Shown here: one piece after another, positions 1 to 8,814 of the stretch
Position numbering within the stretch: the stretch's first letter is position 1
Layout of the letters: each line of letters begins with the position of its first letter
NCBI GenBank assembly: GCA_023511295.1
Contig: JAIMBT010000005.1
Coordinates: forward strand, 62,001-126,000
Origin: Alicyclobacillus sp.
GTDB lineage: Bacteria; Bacillota; Bacilli; Alicyclobacillales; Alicyclobacillaceae
DNA: 64,000 nucleotides
Reading direction: 5' to 3'
Program-made: the position numbers and the translations under genes
The notes under the pieces: generated by a model
What the model was told of the DNA's origin: nothing
Database searches by the model: none
What the model saw: only the letters and a program-made list of their open reading frames with translations

Positions 1-1036
1 CGACGATGAGCCGGCCGAACTCCGTCGGAGACGCCGCGATGTAGACCATTTGCCGGCCATTGCTGTGCAGCGATGTGTACGCCGTGTGCCCGTTGTCGAT
101 ACGGGAGAGTTGGCCGGACCGCAGGTCAATCGTGCACAGGTCGCGGCGGCCGTTTTGCGTGTATGTCGCGACGATGGTGTGCTCGTCGATGAAGTCGTAA
201 TCCGACTGGCCGAACTGCCAGCTGGGACCGCCGAACTCGGCGTCCATCGGGTGGATGGGGACGGCCGAGTCGCCTTCGAGCCGATAGATGTTCCACCAGT
301 TGCTGCGGTCAGAGACGAAGTACAGCTGCCCGTCCGGCGACCAGACGGGCTGAATCACCGACTCGCCGCGCGTCCCGGCGACCTTGCGGGCGCGCTGCAA
401 GGTCCCGTCGTCCACGATATCAGCGACCCAAAGCTCGGTTTCGTCCCACGGCATATTCGGATGGTTCCAAGTCAACCAACACAGTTTCGACCCATCCGGG
501 CTGATGCGTGGATTGGAGTAAAAGTCGTTCCCCGAGACCAGGACCTGCTCCCCGCTCCCGTCGAGGTTCATCGCAATGAGCGTGGTTTCCGCAAAAATGT
601 CGGATGTGGTGTGGTCCTCGCGGACGGCGATGTAGCGCCTGCGCTTGTGGTCAATCACGGCATCCGCGTAGCGGTGGTGGGTGTCCTCTGTCATGGACCG
701 GATGTGACCATCGGGTGTCCGAACGTAAATCCGGTTATCTGCGAAATTGGAGAAGTACAAAGCGCCCTCGTGGACGACCATCGGGGCGCCGCCGTATTCG
801 TGTACACGCGTACGGACGTTGTACGGAGCCGGCGTCAGTTCCTCTATCTTGCCGTCCACCCCGCGGCGCATCACGACGTTTCGCCCTGCTTCTGCAGGTC
901 TGGCTTCAATCCAGTACAAATCGGCGCCCTCAAAACCCGCAGCCACCAGCGTAATCGAGCCTTGAACAATCAGGTCGGACGTGATGGGAGACTTCCACGT
1001 CCCGTACGGTGCAGTGGTCTGTTGCGACACGGTCAT
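1..1036 (-). CDS. S9 family peptidase (acylaminoacyl-peptidase-like), N-terminal part
   Basis: Reading leftwards from the ATG at 1036, the frame stays open to the window edge (345 codons), so only the N-terminal part is present. A strong purine run (GGGGGGA) sits just upstream of the ATG. The translation is a TolB-like beta-propeller: it has repeated strands containing SPDG (RISPDGSKLCWLTWN, VWSPDGQLYFVSDRS) and VHEYGGAP, which is typical of dipeptidyl/acylaminoacyl peptidases of family S9. The serine hydrolase domain with the Ser-Asp-His triad would lie beyond the left edge and cannot be checked. It is divergent from the aminopeptidase gene at 1337, so the two peptidases may share a promoter region at about 1040-1320. 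The family call is fairly secure from the propeller; the exact specificity is unknown. Confidence 0.75.
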   Translation of the reverse strand, partial: MTVSQQTTAPYGTWKSPITSDLIVQGSITLVAAGFEGADLYWIEARPAEAGRNVVMRRGVDGKIEELTPAPYNVRTRVHEYGGAPMVVHEGALYFSNFADNRIYVRTPDGHIRSMTEDTHHRYADAVIDHKRRRYIAVREDHTTSDIFAETTLIAMNLDGSGEQVLVSGNDFYSNPRISPDGSKLCWLTWNHPNMPWDETELWVADIVDDGTLQRARKVAGTRGESVIQPVWSPDGQLYFVSDRSNWWNIYRLEGDSAVPIHPMDAEFGGPSWQFGQSDYDFIDEHTIVATYTQNGRRDLCTIDLRSGQLSRIDNGHTAYTSLHSNGRQMVYIAASPTEFGRLIV

Positions 1037-1336
1037 TCCCCCCTGTGGCGATGTACGTGCACGGTCGTCGACCGCTCCCGCGCCGGCGTACGTCGGCAGC
1101 GTCCGCTGCCTTGGAACACGCTTCTCTATTCTATCACGACGTTTCCGAATGTTGTGGTTCCGGCAACCCTGACTTCCGTCCGCACGGGTGCCACGGCTTC
1201 CAACCGATTTCAGACATCCGCAGATTCCTGTAGTATAGGAACGTACAAGTACTGCGAACGAAACGGACGCAGGTGCGGGGCCGAGATTCGCCGAACAGCC
1301 ACCTGCCCCCTGCGTCCCCAACGAGGAGGAATGGAG

Positions 1337-2581
1337 ATGGACGCAAGCCTCTTTACAAAGCGCCGGCAGCACCTCGCAACACAGTTGGACGATGGAGCCG
1401 CACTGGTGCTGTTCGCCGGACGCGCACCACACCGCTCGGCGGATTCGTATTACGAGTTCACGCCGGATCGAAACTTCTACTACCTGACCGGTATTGACCG
1501 CGAGAACGTGATTTTCCTACTGGTCAAGCGCGGCGGCGCGGTGGAGGAAACCCTGTTCATCGAACACACCGATGAACTGGCGGCAAAGTGGGTCGGTGCC
1601 CGGATGACCCCAGAGGAAGCCGAAGCGGCGTCGGGTATCGGGCAGATCCGCTATCTGGAGGAGTTCGACGACACATTTGGCGCCCTGTTCCGCCGCTCGC
1701 CCATCGACAAGGTGTACCTGTGCCTACCCTCCGAGTCCTGGGCGACACCCCACTCTCCCGCACACGCCTTCGCCCGACAACTGCGCGAACGCCTTCCGCA
1801 CCTGCCGGTTGACAACGCGTTTCCGGCCATTGTCCGACTGCGGGCGGTCAAGTCTGCGGAGGAGCTCGACGAGATCCGCAAGGCGGCAGACATCACGCGC
1901 GAGGGCGTCCTGAACATGTACCGAAACGTCCGTCCAGGGATGTACGAGTACCAGTTACAAGCCTACTTCGACTTCGCACTGAAACAGCGCGGTACGAAGG
2001 AGCACGCATTCCCGCCGATTGTCGCCGGCGGCCCACGCGCGACCGTCCTGCACTATGTGGACAACGACGAGGTACTGGAAGACGGGCAGTTGGTCCTGAC
2101 AGACCTTGGCGCAGCCCACGGGTACTACAGCTCGGACGTCACGCGCACCTTCCCGGTGAACGGCAAGTTCACGCCGAGACAGCGGGAGATCTATGAAATC
2201 GTGCTGAAAGCGGAGATTGAGACGATGGCCGCCGTCAAACCCGGCATGACCCTCAAGGCGCTTAACGACATCACGCGCTCCATTCTCGCGGAAGGGCTCA
2301 AGCGGATTGGCAAGATTCAGCAGGATGACGAGCTTCAAGCGTACTACTACCACAGCGTCAGTCACTCCCTCGGCCTCGACACGCACGACGTGTGGGACGC
2401 CCGCATGACCATCCAGCCCGGGGCCGTCATCACCATCGAGCCCGGGCTGTATCTGGAAGACGAGGGGATTGGCATCCGTATCGAGGACGACGTGGTCGTC
2501 ACCGAGTCGGGATGCGAAATCCTCACCCCTGGTATCCCGAAAACCGTCGAGGAAATCGAAGCTGCCATCGCGAACCGGTAA
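1337..2581 (+). CDS. Xaa-Pro aminopeptidase (M24B, PepP-like)
   Basis: A 414-residue metallopeptidase that removes N-terminal residues preceding proline, normally cytoplasmic. It has the creatinase-like N-terminal domain (residues about 5-150) followed by the pita-bread M24 domain. The metal ligands are visible: DLGAAHGYYSSDVTRTF (two Asp), HSVSHSLGLDTHD (His), IEPGLYL (Glu) and GIRIEDDVV (Glu). The open frame runs far upstream, but the GAGGAGG at 1323-1329 fixes the start: the ATG at 1331 is only 1 nt away, whereas the ATG at 1337 has 7 nt spacing, so I chose 1337. A hairpin terminator follows at 2600. It lies directly upstream of a peptide ABC transporter operon, consistent with peptide utilisation. 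Confidence 0.9.
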   Translation: MDASLFTKRRQHLATQLDDGAALVLFAGRAPHRSADSYYEFTPDRNFYYLTGIDRENVIFLLVKRGGAVEETLFIEHTDELAAKWVGARMTPEEAEAASGIGQIRYLEEFDDTFGALFRRSPIDKVYLCLPSESWATPHSPAHAFARQLRERLPHLPVDNAFPAIVRLRAVKSAEELDEIRKAADITREGVLNMYRNVRPGMYEYQLQAYFDFALKQRGTKEHAFPPIVAGGPRATVLHYVDNDEVLEDGQLVLTDLGAAHGYYSSDVTRTFPVNGKFTPRQREIYEIVLKAEIETMAAVKPGMTLKALNDITRSILAEGLKRIGKIQQDDELQAYYYHSVSHSLGLDTHDVWDARMTIQPGAVITIEPGLYLEDEGIGIRIEDDVVVTESGCEILTPGIPKTVEEIEAAIANR

Positions 2582-2599
2582 CCAGCCAGCACGCGGGAG

Positions 2600-2628
2600 A
2601 ACGCCAGTCCCGACTTCGGGCTGGCGTT
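2600..2628. terminator. hairpin terminator after the aminopeptidase gene
   Basis: AACGCCAG (2600-2607) pairs with CTGGCGTT (2621-2628), with an inner CCCG/CGGG extension around a short loop. There is no T-run, so termination strength is uncertain. A hairpin with the same AACGCCAG/CTGGCGTT arms recurs at 10538-10570 after the last gene of the next operon. Confidence 0.55.
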
Positions 2629-2818
2629 CGCGTGTGAACGGCATTCCTACACTGCGGTCGTGCAGTACAGCAGGCGTGAGCCTGATTCGAAGGTGGGCAT
2701 CGATGGAATCTTTGTCGTCTTCCGACCGGCCGATTCCGCCATCGCCCGCCACCACGGCAAGGATATTGAAGAAATTGTGGTTGTTCCTCCGCCCGAAATA
2801 AACTGCCAATTGTCTACA

Positions 2819-2848
2819 TTGACAAAAGTGAATCCGGATGGGTTTATT
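2819..2848 (+). promoter_or_regulatory. putative promoter of the oligopeptide ABC operon
   Basis: A perfect -35 TTGACA (2819-2824) is followed after 18 nt by TTTATT (2843-2848). It sits about 50 nt upstream of the first ABC gene. The rest of the 2582-2900 gap shows the terminator above and no convincing coding frame. Confidence 0.4.
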
Positions 2849-2899
2849 AAATGAGACCTTCTCTACAATCATTCTTTTTCATAGGTGGTGAGGACTTCA

Positions 2900-3889
2900 T
2901 TGACTCTTCAAGCGACCGATACCTTGTTGAACATCTCCAACCTGTCTATTTCGTTTAAGTCTGACGACGGTTGGATTCGCGCAGTGCAGGACGTCAACCT
3001 GCAAATGGCTCCGGGTGAGACGGTCGGTTTGGTCGGCGAATCCGGTTGTGGCAAGAGCGTGACGTCGTTGGCCATCATGGGGCTGTTGCCGCGCACAGCG
3101 CGCGTCGAGGGAGAGATCTCGCTTCAGGGCCGAAACCTGACAACGCTCACCGACAAGGAACTGCGGCGGGTCCGCGGGAACGACGTGTCGATGATCTTCC
3201 AAGAACCGATGACGTCGCTCAATCCCATCCTGCGCATCGGCGACCAGATTGCGGAGCCACTCCGGATGCACGCTCACCTCACCAGCCGGCAGATGAGCGA
3301 ACGTGTGAAAGAATTGCTGGCTCAGGTCGGCATCCCCAACCCGGCCCGGGTCATGCAGGAGTATCCGCACCAGCTGTCCGGCGGCATGCGGCAGCGCGTC
3401 ATGATTGCCATGGCCATGGCCTGCAAGCCGAAGCTGTTGATTGCGGACGAGCCCACGACCGCGCTCGACGTGACGGTCCAAGCCCAAATCCTCGACCTGC
3501 TCCGGAAGCTCCAGGAGGAGAGCGGCATGTCTCTGCTGCTCATCACGCATGACCTCGGCGTCGTCGCGGAGATGTGTAGCCGCGTGACCGTCATGTACGC
3601 CGGAAAGGTCGTCGAAGAGTGCCCTGTGGACGACCTGTACTACGAGCCGGAACACCCGTATACGCAGGGGTTGCTCGGCTCCCTCCCAGATCTGGACAAG
3701 CGCGAGCGTCTGCGCCCCATTCCGGGCCAGGTACCCCCCCTCTGGGCGATGCCGCCTGGGTGCCGCTTCGCCCCGCGCTGCAGCCGCGCGATGGACATCT
3801 GCCACAGCACCGAGCCGCAGTTGCTCGATGTCGAACCGAATCACCGCGTGAGCTGCTGGCTGCACCAGAAAGGAGGGACCGTGTCGTGA
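2900..3889 (+). CDS. oppD: Oligopeptide/dipeptide ABC transporter ATP-binding protein (OppD/DppD type)
   Basis: About 329 residues. It energises peptide import at the inner face of the membrane as one half of an OppD/OppF heterodimer. Walker [12 protein letters not shown], the signature [12 protein letters not shown] and Walker [14 protein letters not shown] are all present. The C-terminal oligopeptide-transporter extension has the Cys pattern [20 protein letters not shown] at 2885 gives a longer frame but has no ribosome-binding site; the TTG at 2900 follows GGTGAGG with good spacing, so I prefer it. The stop overlaps the next start (GTGA), indicating translational coupling. The ATPase genes come first here, the reverse of the usual A-B-C-D-F order. 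Confidence 0.9.
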   Translation: MTLQATDTLLNISNLSISFKSDDGWIRAVQDVNLQMAPGETVGLVGESGCGKSVTSLAIMGLLPRTARVEGEISLQGRNLTTLTDKELRRVRGNDVSMIFQEPMTSLNPILRIGDQIAEPLRMHAHLTSRQMSERVKELLAQVGIPNPARVMQEYPHQLSGGMRQRVMIAMAMACKPKLLIADEPTTALDVTVQAQILDLLRKLQEESGMSLLLITHDLGVVAEMCSRVTVMYAGKVVEECPVDDLYYEPEHPYTQGLLGSLPDLDKRERLRPIPGQVPPLWAMPPGCRFAPRCSRAMDICHSTEPQLLDVEPNHRVSCWLHQKGGTVS

Positions 3890-4881
3890 CAGAAGCCTTG
3901 CTCCGCGTCTCCAACCTGAAGAAGTACTTCCCTATCAAACGGGGTGTATTGCGCCGCACCGTTGGCCACGTTCGGGCGGTCGACGACGTATCCTTCGAGG
4001 TCTTCCCGGGGGAGACCCTCGGCATCGTCGGAGAGTCCGGCTGCGGTAAATCGACCACTGGCCGGACGCTGCTTCGCCTGCTGGAACCGACCTCGGGTGA
4101 GGTTTGGTTTAAGGATAAAAATTTGAGCCAACTGAACAAGTCTGAGATGCGCGCGATGCGCCAACACCTGCAAATTGTGTTCCAGGACCCGTATTCCTCG
4201 CTCAACCCGCGCTACAAGGTGGGGACCATCTTGTCCCGCCCGATGGAGGTCCACGGCCTCTACACACCGAAGCAGCGCATCCAGCGCGTCGAGATGATGC
4301 TCGAGCGCTGCGGGCTCAATCCGTCCGCCAAAGACCGTTACCCACACCAGTTTTCCGGCGGGCAGCGGCAGCGGATTGGCATCGCGCGAGCGCTCACCCT
4401 CAACCCCTCCGTCCTCGTGTTGGACGAGCCGGTCTCCGCACTCGACGTGTCCGTTCAGTCGCAGATCATCAACCTGCTCGAAGACCTGCAGGAAGAGTTC
4501 AAGCTGACCTACCTGTTTATCGCACACGACCTCAGCGTCGTGCACCACATCAGTGATCGCGTGGCCGTGATGTACCTAGGCCAACTCGCGGAACTCGCGA
4601 CTTCGGACGCACTGTTCTCTGATCCGCTGCACCCGTACACACAGGCGCTCCTGTCCGCGATTCCCCACCCGGACCCGCGGGCGAAGCGCGAGCGAATTCT
4701 GCTCTCGGGCGACCTTCCGAGCCCAGCTAATCCGCCCACCGGGTGTCCCTTTCACACCCGCTGCGCACACGCGATGGACATCTGTCGGAAGCAAAAGCCG
4801 GTGTGGCGCGAAGAGCGGCCGGGGCACTTTGTCGCATGTCACCTGTACGGTTCCGCGGTGGAAGGAGGTATTCCGCGATGA
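3886..4881 (+). CDS. oppF: Oligopeptide ABC transporter ATP-binding protein (OppF/DppF type)
   Basis: 331 residues. It is the second ATPase of the peptide importer and would pair with the preceding OppD. It has Walker [13 protein letters not shown], signature [15 protein letters not shown], Walker [14 protein letters not shown] and the C-terminal [14 protein letters not shown] Cys motif of the oligopeptide subfamily. The start is the GTG at 3886, which overlaps the oppD stop (GTGA) and lies 8 nt after AGGAGGG. The frame is open upstream inside oppD, but that part is antiparallel to family expectation and lacks a ribosome-binding site. The stop overlaps the ATG of the next gene. Confidence 0.9.
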   Translation: MTEALLRVSNLKKYFPIKRGVLRRTVGHVRAVDDVSFEVFPGETLGIVGESGCGKSTTGRTLLRLLEPTSGEVWFKDKNLSQLNKSEMRAMRQHLQIVFQDPYSSLNPRYKVGTILSRPMEVHGLYTPKQRIQRVEMMLERCGLNPSAKDRYPHQFSGGQRQRIGIARALTLNPSVLVLDEPVSALDVSVQSQIINLLEDLQEEFKLTYLFIAHDLSVVHHISDRVAVMYLGQLAELATSDALFSDPLHPYTQALLSAIPHPDPRAKRERILLSGDLPSPANPPTGCPFHTRCAHAMDICRKQKPVWREERPGHFVACHLYGSAVEGGIPR

Positions 4882-5792
4882 GTCAACTCCCGTTGCAACC
4901 AGCGAATTCAGCGGCCGTCGCGGCAGGTCCGCGCCCGCGCACCCGCAGCCAACGCCTGTGGAAGTTGATGCGGTCGTACCCCTCGATGTTTATCGGCGGG
5001 TTCATCGTCTTGGTGATGATTGTGGTGGCGGTATTCGCACCAGTGCTCGCACCGCATGACCCGCTCCACCAGTTCGACAACGGCCTCAACCAGATGGGCA
5101 TGCCGCTGGGACCGTCCCATCAATTCCTCCTTGGAACCGACCCAGAAGGCCGCGACGTCCTCTCTCGCGTCATCTTCGGCGCGCGCGTGTCGCTCGAGGT
5201 CGGCGTCTTCGCAGCGCTCATCTCGCTGGTCATCGGCGTGGTGCTGGGTGTGGTGTCCGGCTATTTCGGCGGCTGGGTGGACATGGTGATCATGCGCTTC
5301 ACCGACATCATCCTCGCTTTCCCGTTTTTGCTGTTCGTCATCGCGCTGGTCGCCATCCTGCAGCCGAGTGTCGCCAACGTGTACATCGCCATCGGCGTCT
5401 TGGGATGGGCACAGATGGCGCGCATCATCCGTGGCCAGGTTCTGCAGGTCAAAGAGTTCGAGTATGTGCAAGCCGCTCGGGCCATCGGAGCACGGGCAGG
5501 GTTCATCATCTTTAAGGAGATTTTGCCAAACGTACTCGCCCCCGTCATCGTGTTCACCACCCTCAACGTGGGTACCAACATCCTCATCGAGTCGTCCCTG
5601 AGCTTCCTCGGAATCGGCGTTCAGCCGCCGCACCCGAGCTGGGGCAACATGCTGCAAGAAGGCATGACCGTGATGCAGCTCGCCCCGTGGATGATTTACG
5701 TCCCCGGATTGTCGCTGTTGCTGGCGGTGCTCGGTTTCAACCTGCTCGGCGACGGCCTGCGCGATTGGCTCGACCCGCGCGTCGGGAAGTAA
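4878..5792 (+). CDS. oppC: Oligopeptide ABC transporter permease (OppC/DppC type)
   Basis: 304 residues. An integral membrane permease with one N-terminal membrane segment after a basic cytoplasmic tail (residues about 35-60), then the binding-protein-dependent transport domain. The EAA loop motif ([24 protein letters not shown]) that docks on the ATPases is present. The final segment [20 protein letters not shown] is a hallmark of OppC/DppC. The ATG at 4878 overlaps the oppF stop (ATGA) and follows GAAGGAGG at the ideal distance. The next gene begins 24 nt downstream. Confidence 0.9.
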   Translation: MSQLPLQPANSAAVAAGPRPRTRSQRLWKLMRSYPSMFIGGFIVLVMIVVAVFAPVLAPHDPLHQFDNGLNQMGMPLGPSHQFLLGTDPEGRDVLSRVIFGARVSLEVGVFAALISLVIGVVLGVVSGYFGGWVDMVIMRFTDIILAFPFLLFVIALVAILQPSVANVYIAIGVLGWAQMARIIRGQVLQVKEFEYVQAARAIGARAGFIIFKEILPNVLAPVIVFTTLNVGTNILIESSLSFLGIGVQPPHPSWGNMLQEGMTVMQLAPWMIYVPGLSLLLAVLGFNLLGDGLRDWLDPRVGK

Positions 5793-5816
5793 CGAGGAAA
5801 AGGAGGAGGGACGGAC

Positions 5817-6737
5817 GTGCTTGCATACATTGTGCGACGCCTCGGTGGAGCGATTGTGGTGCTCATCGGCATCAGTATGGTCACATTTCTCATCACGTTT
5901 GCCGTTCCGGGCGACCCGGCCCGCATGATTGTCGGCCCGCATGCGTCGATGCAGGTGGTTGAACAGGTGCGGCATAACCTCGGCTTGGACAAACCGCTCT
6001 ACATTCAATACCTCAACTACATGGGGCGGTTGTTACACGGGAACCTCGGGTATTCCTACAACGACAACCTGCCGGTGTGGACGCTCATCCGCCAGCGCAT
6101 GGGCAACACGGCGCAACTGGCGTTTGGCGGCTGGATTGTCGAGCTGGCCATCGGCATTCCGTTCGGCCTCATCTCCGCTCTGCGCCATCAGAAGTTGTCC
6201 GACTACGTGGTCTCCTTCCTGGCCACCTTCGGGTTCTCCCTGCCGGCGTTCTGGCTCGGCATGGAACTCATCTACAACGTAGCGTACAAGCTGCACTGGT
6301 TCCCGATTGGCGGCACCGGCGGTATCCGCCACCTGGTCCTCCCCGCCGTCACGCTTGGCATTGTCGGTGCGGCGTTCTACCAGCGGCTCATTAAGGCCTC
6401 GATGCTGGAAGTCTTCGATCAGGACTACATCCGGACCGCTCGGGCGAACGGTGTGCCACCGTTTCGCGTCACGTTCCACCACGCATTTCGAAACGGCATC
6501 ATTCCTGCGGTCACCTATGCTGGGATGGACATCAGCCTACTGCTCGGCGGCGTGGTCTTGATTGAGCAAGTGTTCAACTACCCCGGCGTCGGCGAGCTCG
6601 CGTATATGTCCATCAACAACCTGGATGTGCCGGTGATCATGGCCACCGTGTTGCTGGCGGCAGTGTTCGTCGTCGTGGCAAATTTCGTTGTCGACATCCT
6701 CTACGCGTTCATCGACCCGCGGATCACACTGTCGTAA
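5817..6737 (+). CDS. oppB: Oligopeptide ABC transporter permease (OppB/DppB type)
   Basis: 306 residues with a GTG start after AAAAGGAGGAGGG. Typical DppB features are MLAYIVRRLGGAIVVLIGIS at the N terminus, the EAA-type loop (QDYIRTARANGVPPFRVTFHHAFRN) and the C-terminal VEDILYAFIDPRI-like end. It would form the transmembrane pathway together with OppC. About six membrane segments are apparent. In most genomes oppB precedes oppC; here it follows it, continuing the inverted gene order of this operon. Confidence 0.9.
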   Translation: MLAYIVRRLGGAIVVLIGISMVTFLITFAVPGDPARMIVGPHASMQVVEQVRHNLGLDKPLYIQYLNYMGRLLHGNLGYSYNDNLPVWTLIRQRMGNTAQLAFGGWIVELAIGIPFGLISALRHQKLSDYVVSFLATFGFSLPAFWLGMELIYNVAYKLHWFPIGGTGGIRHLVLPAVTLGIVGAAFYQRLIKASMLEVFDQDYIRTARANGVPPFRVTFHHAFRNGIIPAVTYAGMDISLLLGGVVLIEQVFNYPGVGELAYMSINNLDVPVIMATVLLAAVFVVVANFVVDILYAFIDPRITLS

Positions 6738-6831
6738 CGGCGGCCTGGTCCGTACACACAACCGGCGGAACCGGCCTTGTTTCTTCGGCCGTTCCTAAAT
6801 AAATTGGTTCATTCCAAGGGAGGTCAAGCAG

Positions 6832-8541
6832 ATGACAGGAAAGTGGAAGCGCGGGCTTGCCGTCGTCAGCAGCGCGATGGTCCTCGCCGGAATCCTCGCG
6901 GGCTGCGGCAGCAACACGAGTGGCAGCTCCGGCGGCAATCAGGCCGCTGCGAGCAACAACAGCGGTGGTTCCGGCAGCAACAGCGCGGGGAGCGGAAGCT
7001 CCAGTGGATCAACATCCCAGGTGATTCAGATTGACGAAAACCAAGACTTTGCGCACCTCGACCCGGCACTCGCCTACGACACCGGCGACTGGGAGATTGT
7101 CCCGCAGGTGATGTACAACCAGCTCATCACCTACGCACCGCAGAGCACGAAGCTAGTCGGGGACCTGGCGACGTCCTGGACGGTGTCACCCGACGGCAAG
7201 ACGTATACCTTCAAACTGCGCAAGGGCGTCACGTTCTGGAACGGCGACCCCGTGACGGCGCAAAACTTCATCGACGAGTTCCAGCGCATCCTGACGAAGA
7301 GCCTGAACTCGCCGGCGGTCGGATTCATAGATCCTGCGATTGTGGGCGCCGATGCCTATTACAATGGCAAGGCGAAGACCATCTCCGGCATCACCGCTCC
7401 AGACCCGTACACACTTAAGATTCAGCTGACCACGCCGGAGGCCTACTTCCTCGACGTGCTCGCCATGCCGTTCTTCTCACCGGTGGACATGTCGTACATC
7501 AATAAGATTGGCAACAAGGCGTTTGACCACTCTGCGATGGGTACGGGGCCGTTCGAACTCGCTTCGTACACACAGGGCAAAGAGTTGATTTTGAAGAAGA
7601 ACCCGCACTTCTACAATCCGGAGTATCCGAAGCTCGACGAGATCGACATCTACATCAACTCCAACGAAGAGGCGTCCGCACTGAAGTTTAAACAAGGTAC
7701 GAGCGCGTTCATCAGTTGGAACCAGAACATCGACTCGGCGGACTTCGTTTCGATGATGAACGACCCGCAGTACAAGAACGATTTCTATAAGCAGCCGTTG
7801 GTGGCGGTGTATTACCTCGCCCTCGATATGAAGCCGACGTCGCCGATTCAGAACAAGCTCGTACGCCAGGCTATCAACATGGCCATCGACAAGAAGAAGC
7901 TCGTCCAGTTGCAGAACGGGCGCGCGGAGGTGGCCAACCAAATCCTCCCGCCTGCCATGCCGGGTTACAACCAGAACCTGCCGGCGAACGTGAACTACCC
8001 GTATGACCCGCAGAAGGCCAAAGAGCTGCTCAAACAGGCCGGCTACCCGAACGGGTTTACGGTTGACATGCTGATCACCAGCGACTCGACCACTGCAAAA
8101 CTCGCACAGTCCATCCAAAACGACCTGGCCCAGATTGGCATTACGGTCAACCTGAAGCCGGAGAACAGCGCTTCCTACCTGCAGGACGCGATGGATCACA
8201 AATACCCCATCACCTACACCGCGTGGTTCCAAGACTTCCCGGACCCGTACGACTTCCTGAGTGTGCTCTTGTCCACGGACCAGATTGCGTCCGGCAACAA
8301 TATGGCCGCGTACTCGAACCCGACGGTGGACAAGGAGTTGGCCGCAGCCGCTGTCATGCCGAACGGCCAGGCGCGGTACGACAAATACACGCAGATTCAG
8401 AATCAAATTCTCGCCGACGCGCCGTGGGTACCGCTCTACTATCCCGTTCAGTACGCGGTGGTGCAGCCGTGGATCAAGGGCTTCTACATGAACCCAGTGT
8501 TGCTTGACCCGCTCTGGAACCTGTCGGTCGCGCCCCACTAA
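6832..8541 (+). CDS. Peptide-binding lipoprotein (OppA/DppE family), copy 1
   Basis: 569 residues, family 5 extracellular solute-binding protein that would deliver peptides to the adjacent permease. The signal peptide ends in a lipobox (ILAGC) with the lipidated Cys at residue 25, followed by a Ser/Gly/Asn-rich linker to about residue 60. The SBP_bac_5 core starts at DFAHLDPALAYDTGDWEI. The ATG at 6832 follows AAGGGAGG. It is closely similar along its whole length to the next gene (shared blocks such as LKFKQGTSAFISWN and FVSMMNDPQYKNDFYKQ), so the pair is a tandem duplication. Different substrate ranges are a reasonable but untested inference. Confidence 0.9.
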   Translation: MTGKWKRGLAVVSSAMVLAGILAGCGSNTSGSSGGNQAAASNNSGGSGSNSAGSGSSSGSTSQVIQIDENQDFAHLDPALAYDTGDWEIVPQVMYNQLITYAPQSTKLVGDLATSWTVSPDGKTYTFKLRKGVTFWNGDPVTAQNFIDEFQRILTKSLNSPAVGFIDPAIVGADAYYNGKAKTISGITAPDPYTLKIQLTTPEAYFLDVLAMPFFSPVDMSYINKIGNKAFDHSAMGTGPFELASYTQGKELILKKNPHFYNPEYPKLDEIDIYINSNEEASALKFKQGTSAFISWNQNIDSADFVSMMNDPQYKNDFYKQPLVAVYYLALDMKPTSPIQNKLVRQAINMAIDKKKLVQLQNGRAEVANQILPPAMPGYNQNLPANVNYPYDPQKAKELLKQAGYPNGFTVDMLITSDSTTAKLAQSIQNDLAQIGITVNLKPENSASYLQDAMDHKYPITYTAWFQDFPDPYDFLSVLLSTDQIASGNNMAAYSNPTVDKELAAAAVMPNGQARYDKYTQIQNQILADAPWVPLYYPVQYAVVQPWIKGFYMNPVLLDPLWNLSVAPH

Positions 8542-8626
8542 CGCCGGACCGCCTGGCACGTGACGGGACACAGCGTCCGGACGAGCAACTGGGCCTGTGT
8601 CTGTCAGCCAACCGAGCGTGACCCGT

Positions 8627-8651
8627 CCAGCCCAGGTCTGACCTGGGCTGG
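8627..8651. terminator. hairpin between the two binding-protein genes
   Basis: CCAGCCCAGGT (8627-8637) pairs perfectly with ACCTGGGCTGG (8641-8651) around a CTG loop. There is no T-run. It could terminate, or partly attenuate and stabilise the upstream mRNA, giving the two copies separate expression levels. Confidence 0.5.
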
Positions 8652-8814
8652 CGTGTGTCTGCACAGGTAACGACTGGTCGATAGACGCTGGACACAATTC
8701 GTACTAGAATGGTCTGTAAGGGACAGCCTTCATAGAACTGGTAGAGCGAGATACGGTTTGGCCCCGGCGCAACACCGCACCGGGGCGGCAACCGAGACAA
8801 AGGGGGAGCACTGG

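Noticed and set aside
50-1336. 843-residue plus-strand frame (50-2581) that begins far upstream of the aminopeptidase
   Set aside because: The first 1.3 kb is antisense to the S9 peptidase, the translated part has no recognisable domain, and the ribosome-binding site fixes the aminopeptidase start at 1337.
2660-2854. 64-codon plus-strand frame between the aminopeptidase and oppD
   Set aside because: No ribosome-binding site, overlaps the predicted opp promoter, and no recognisable motif.
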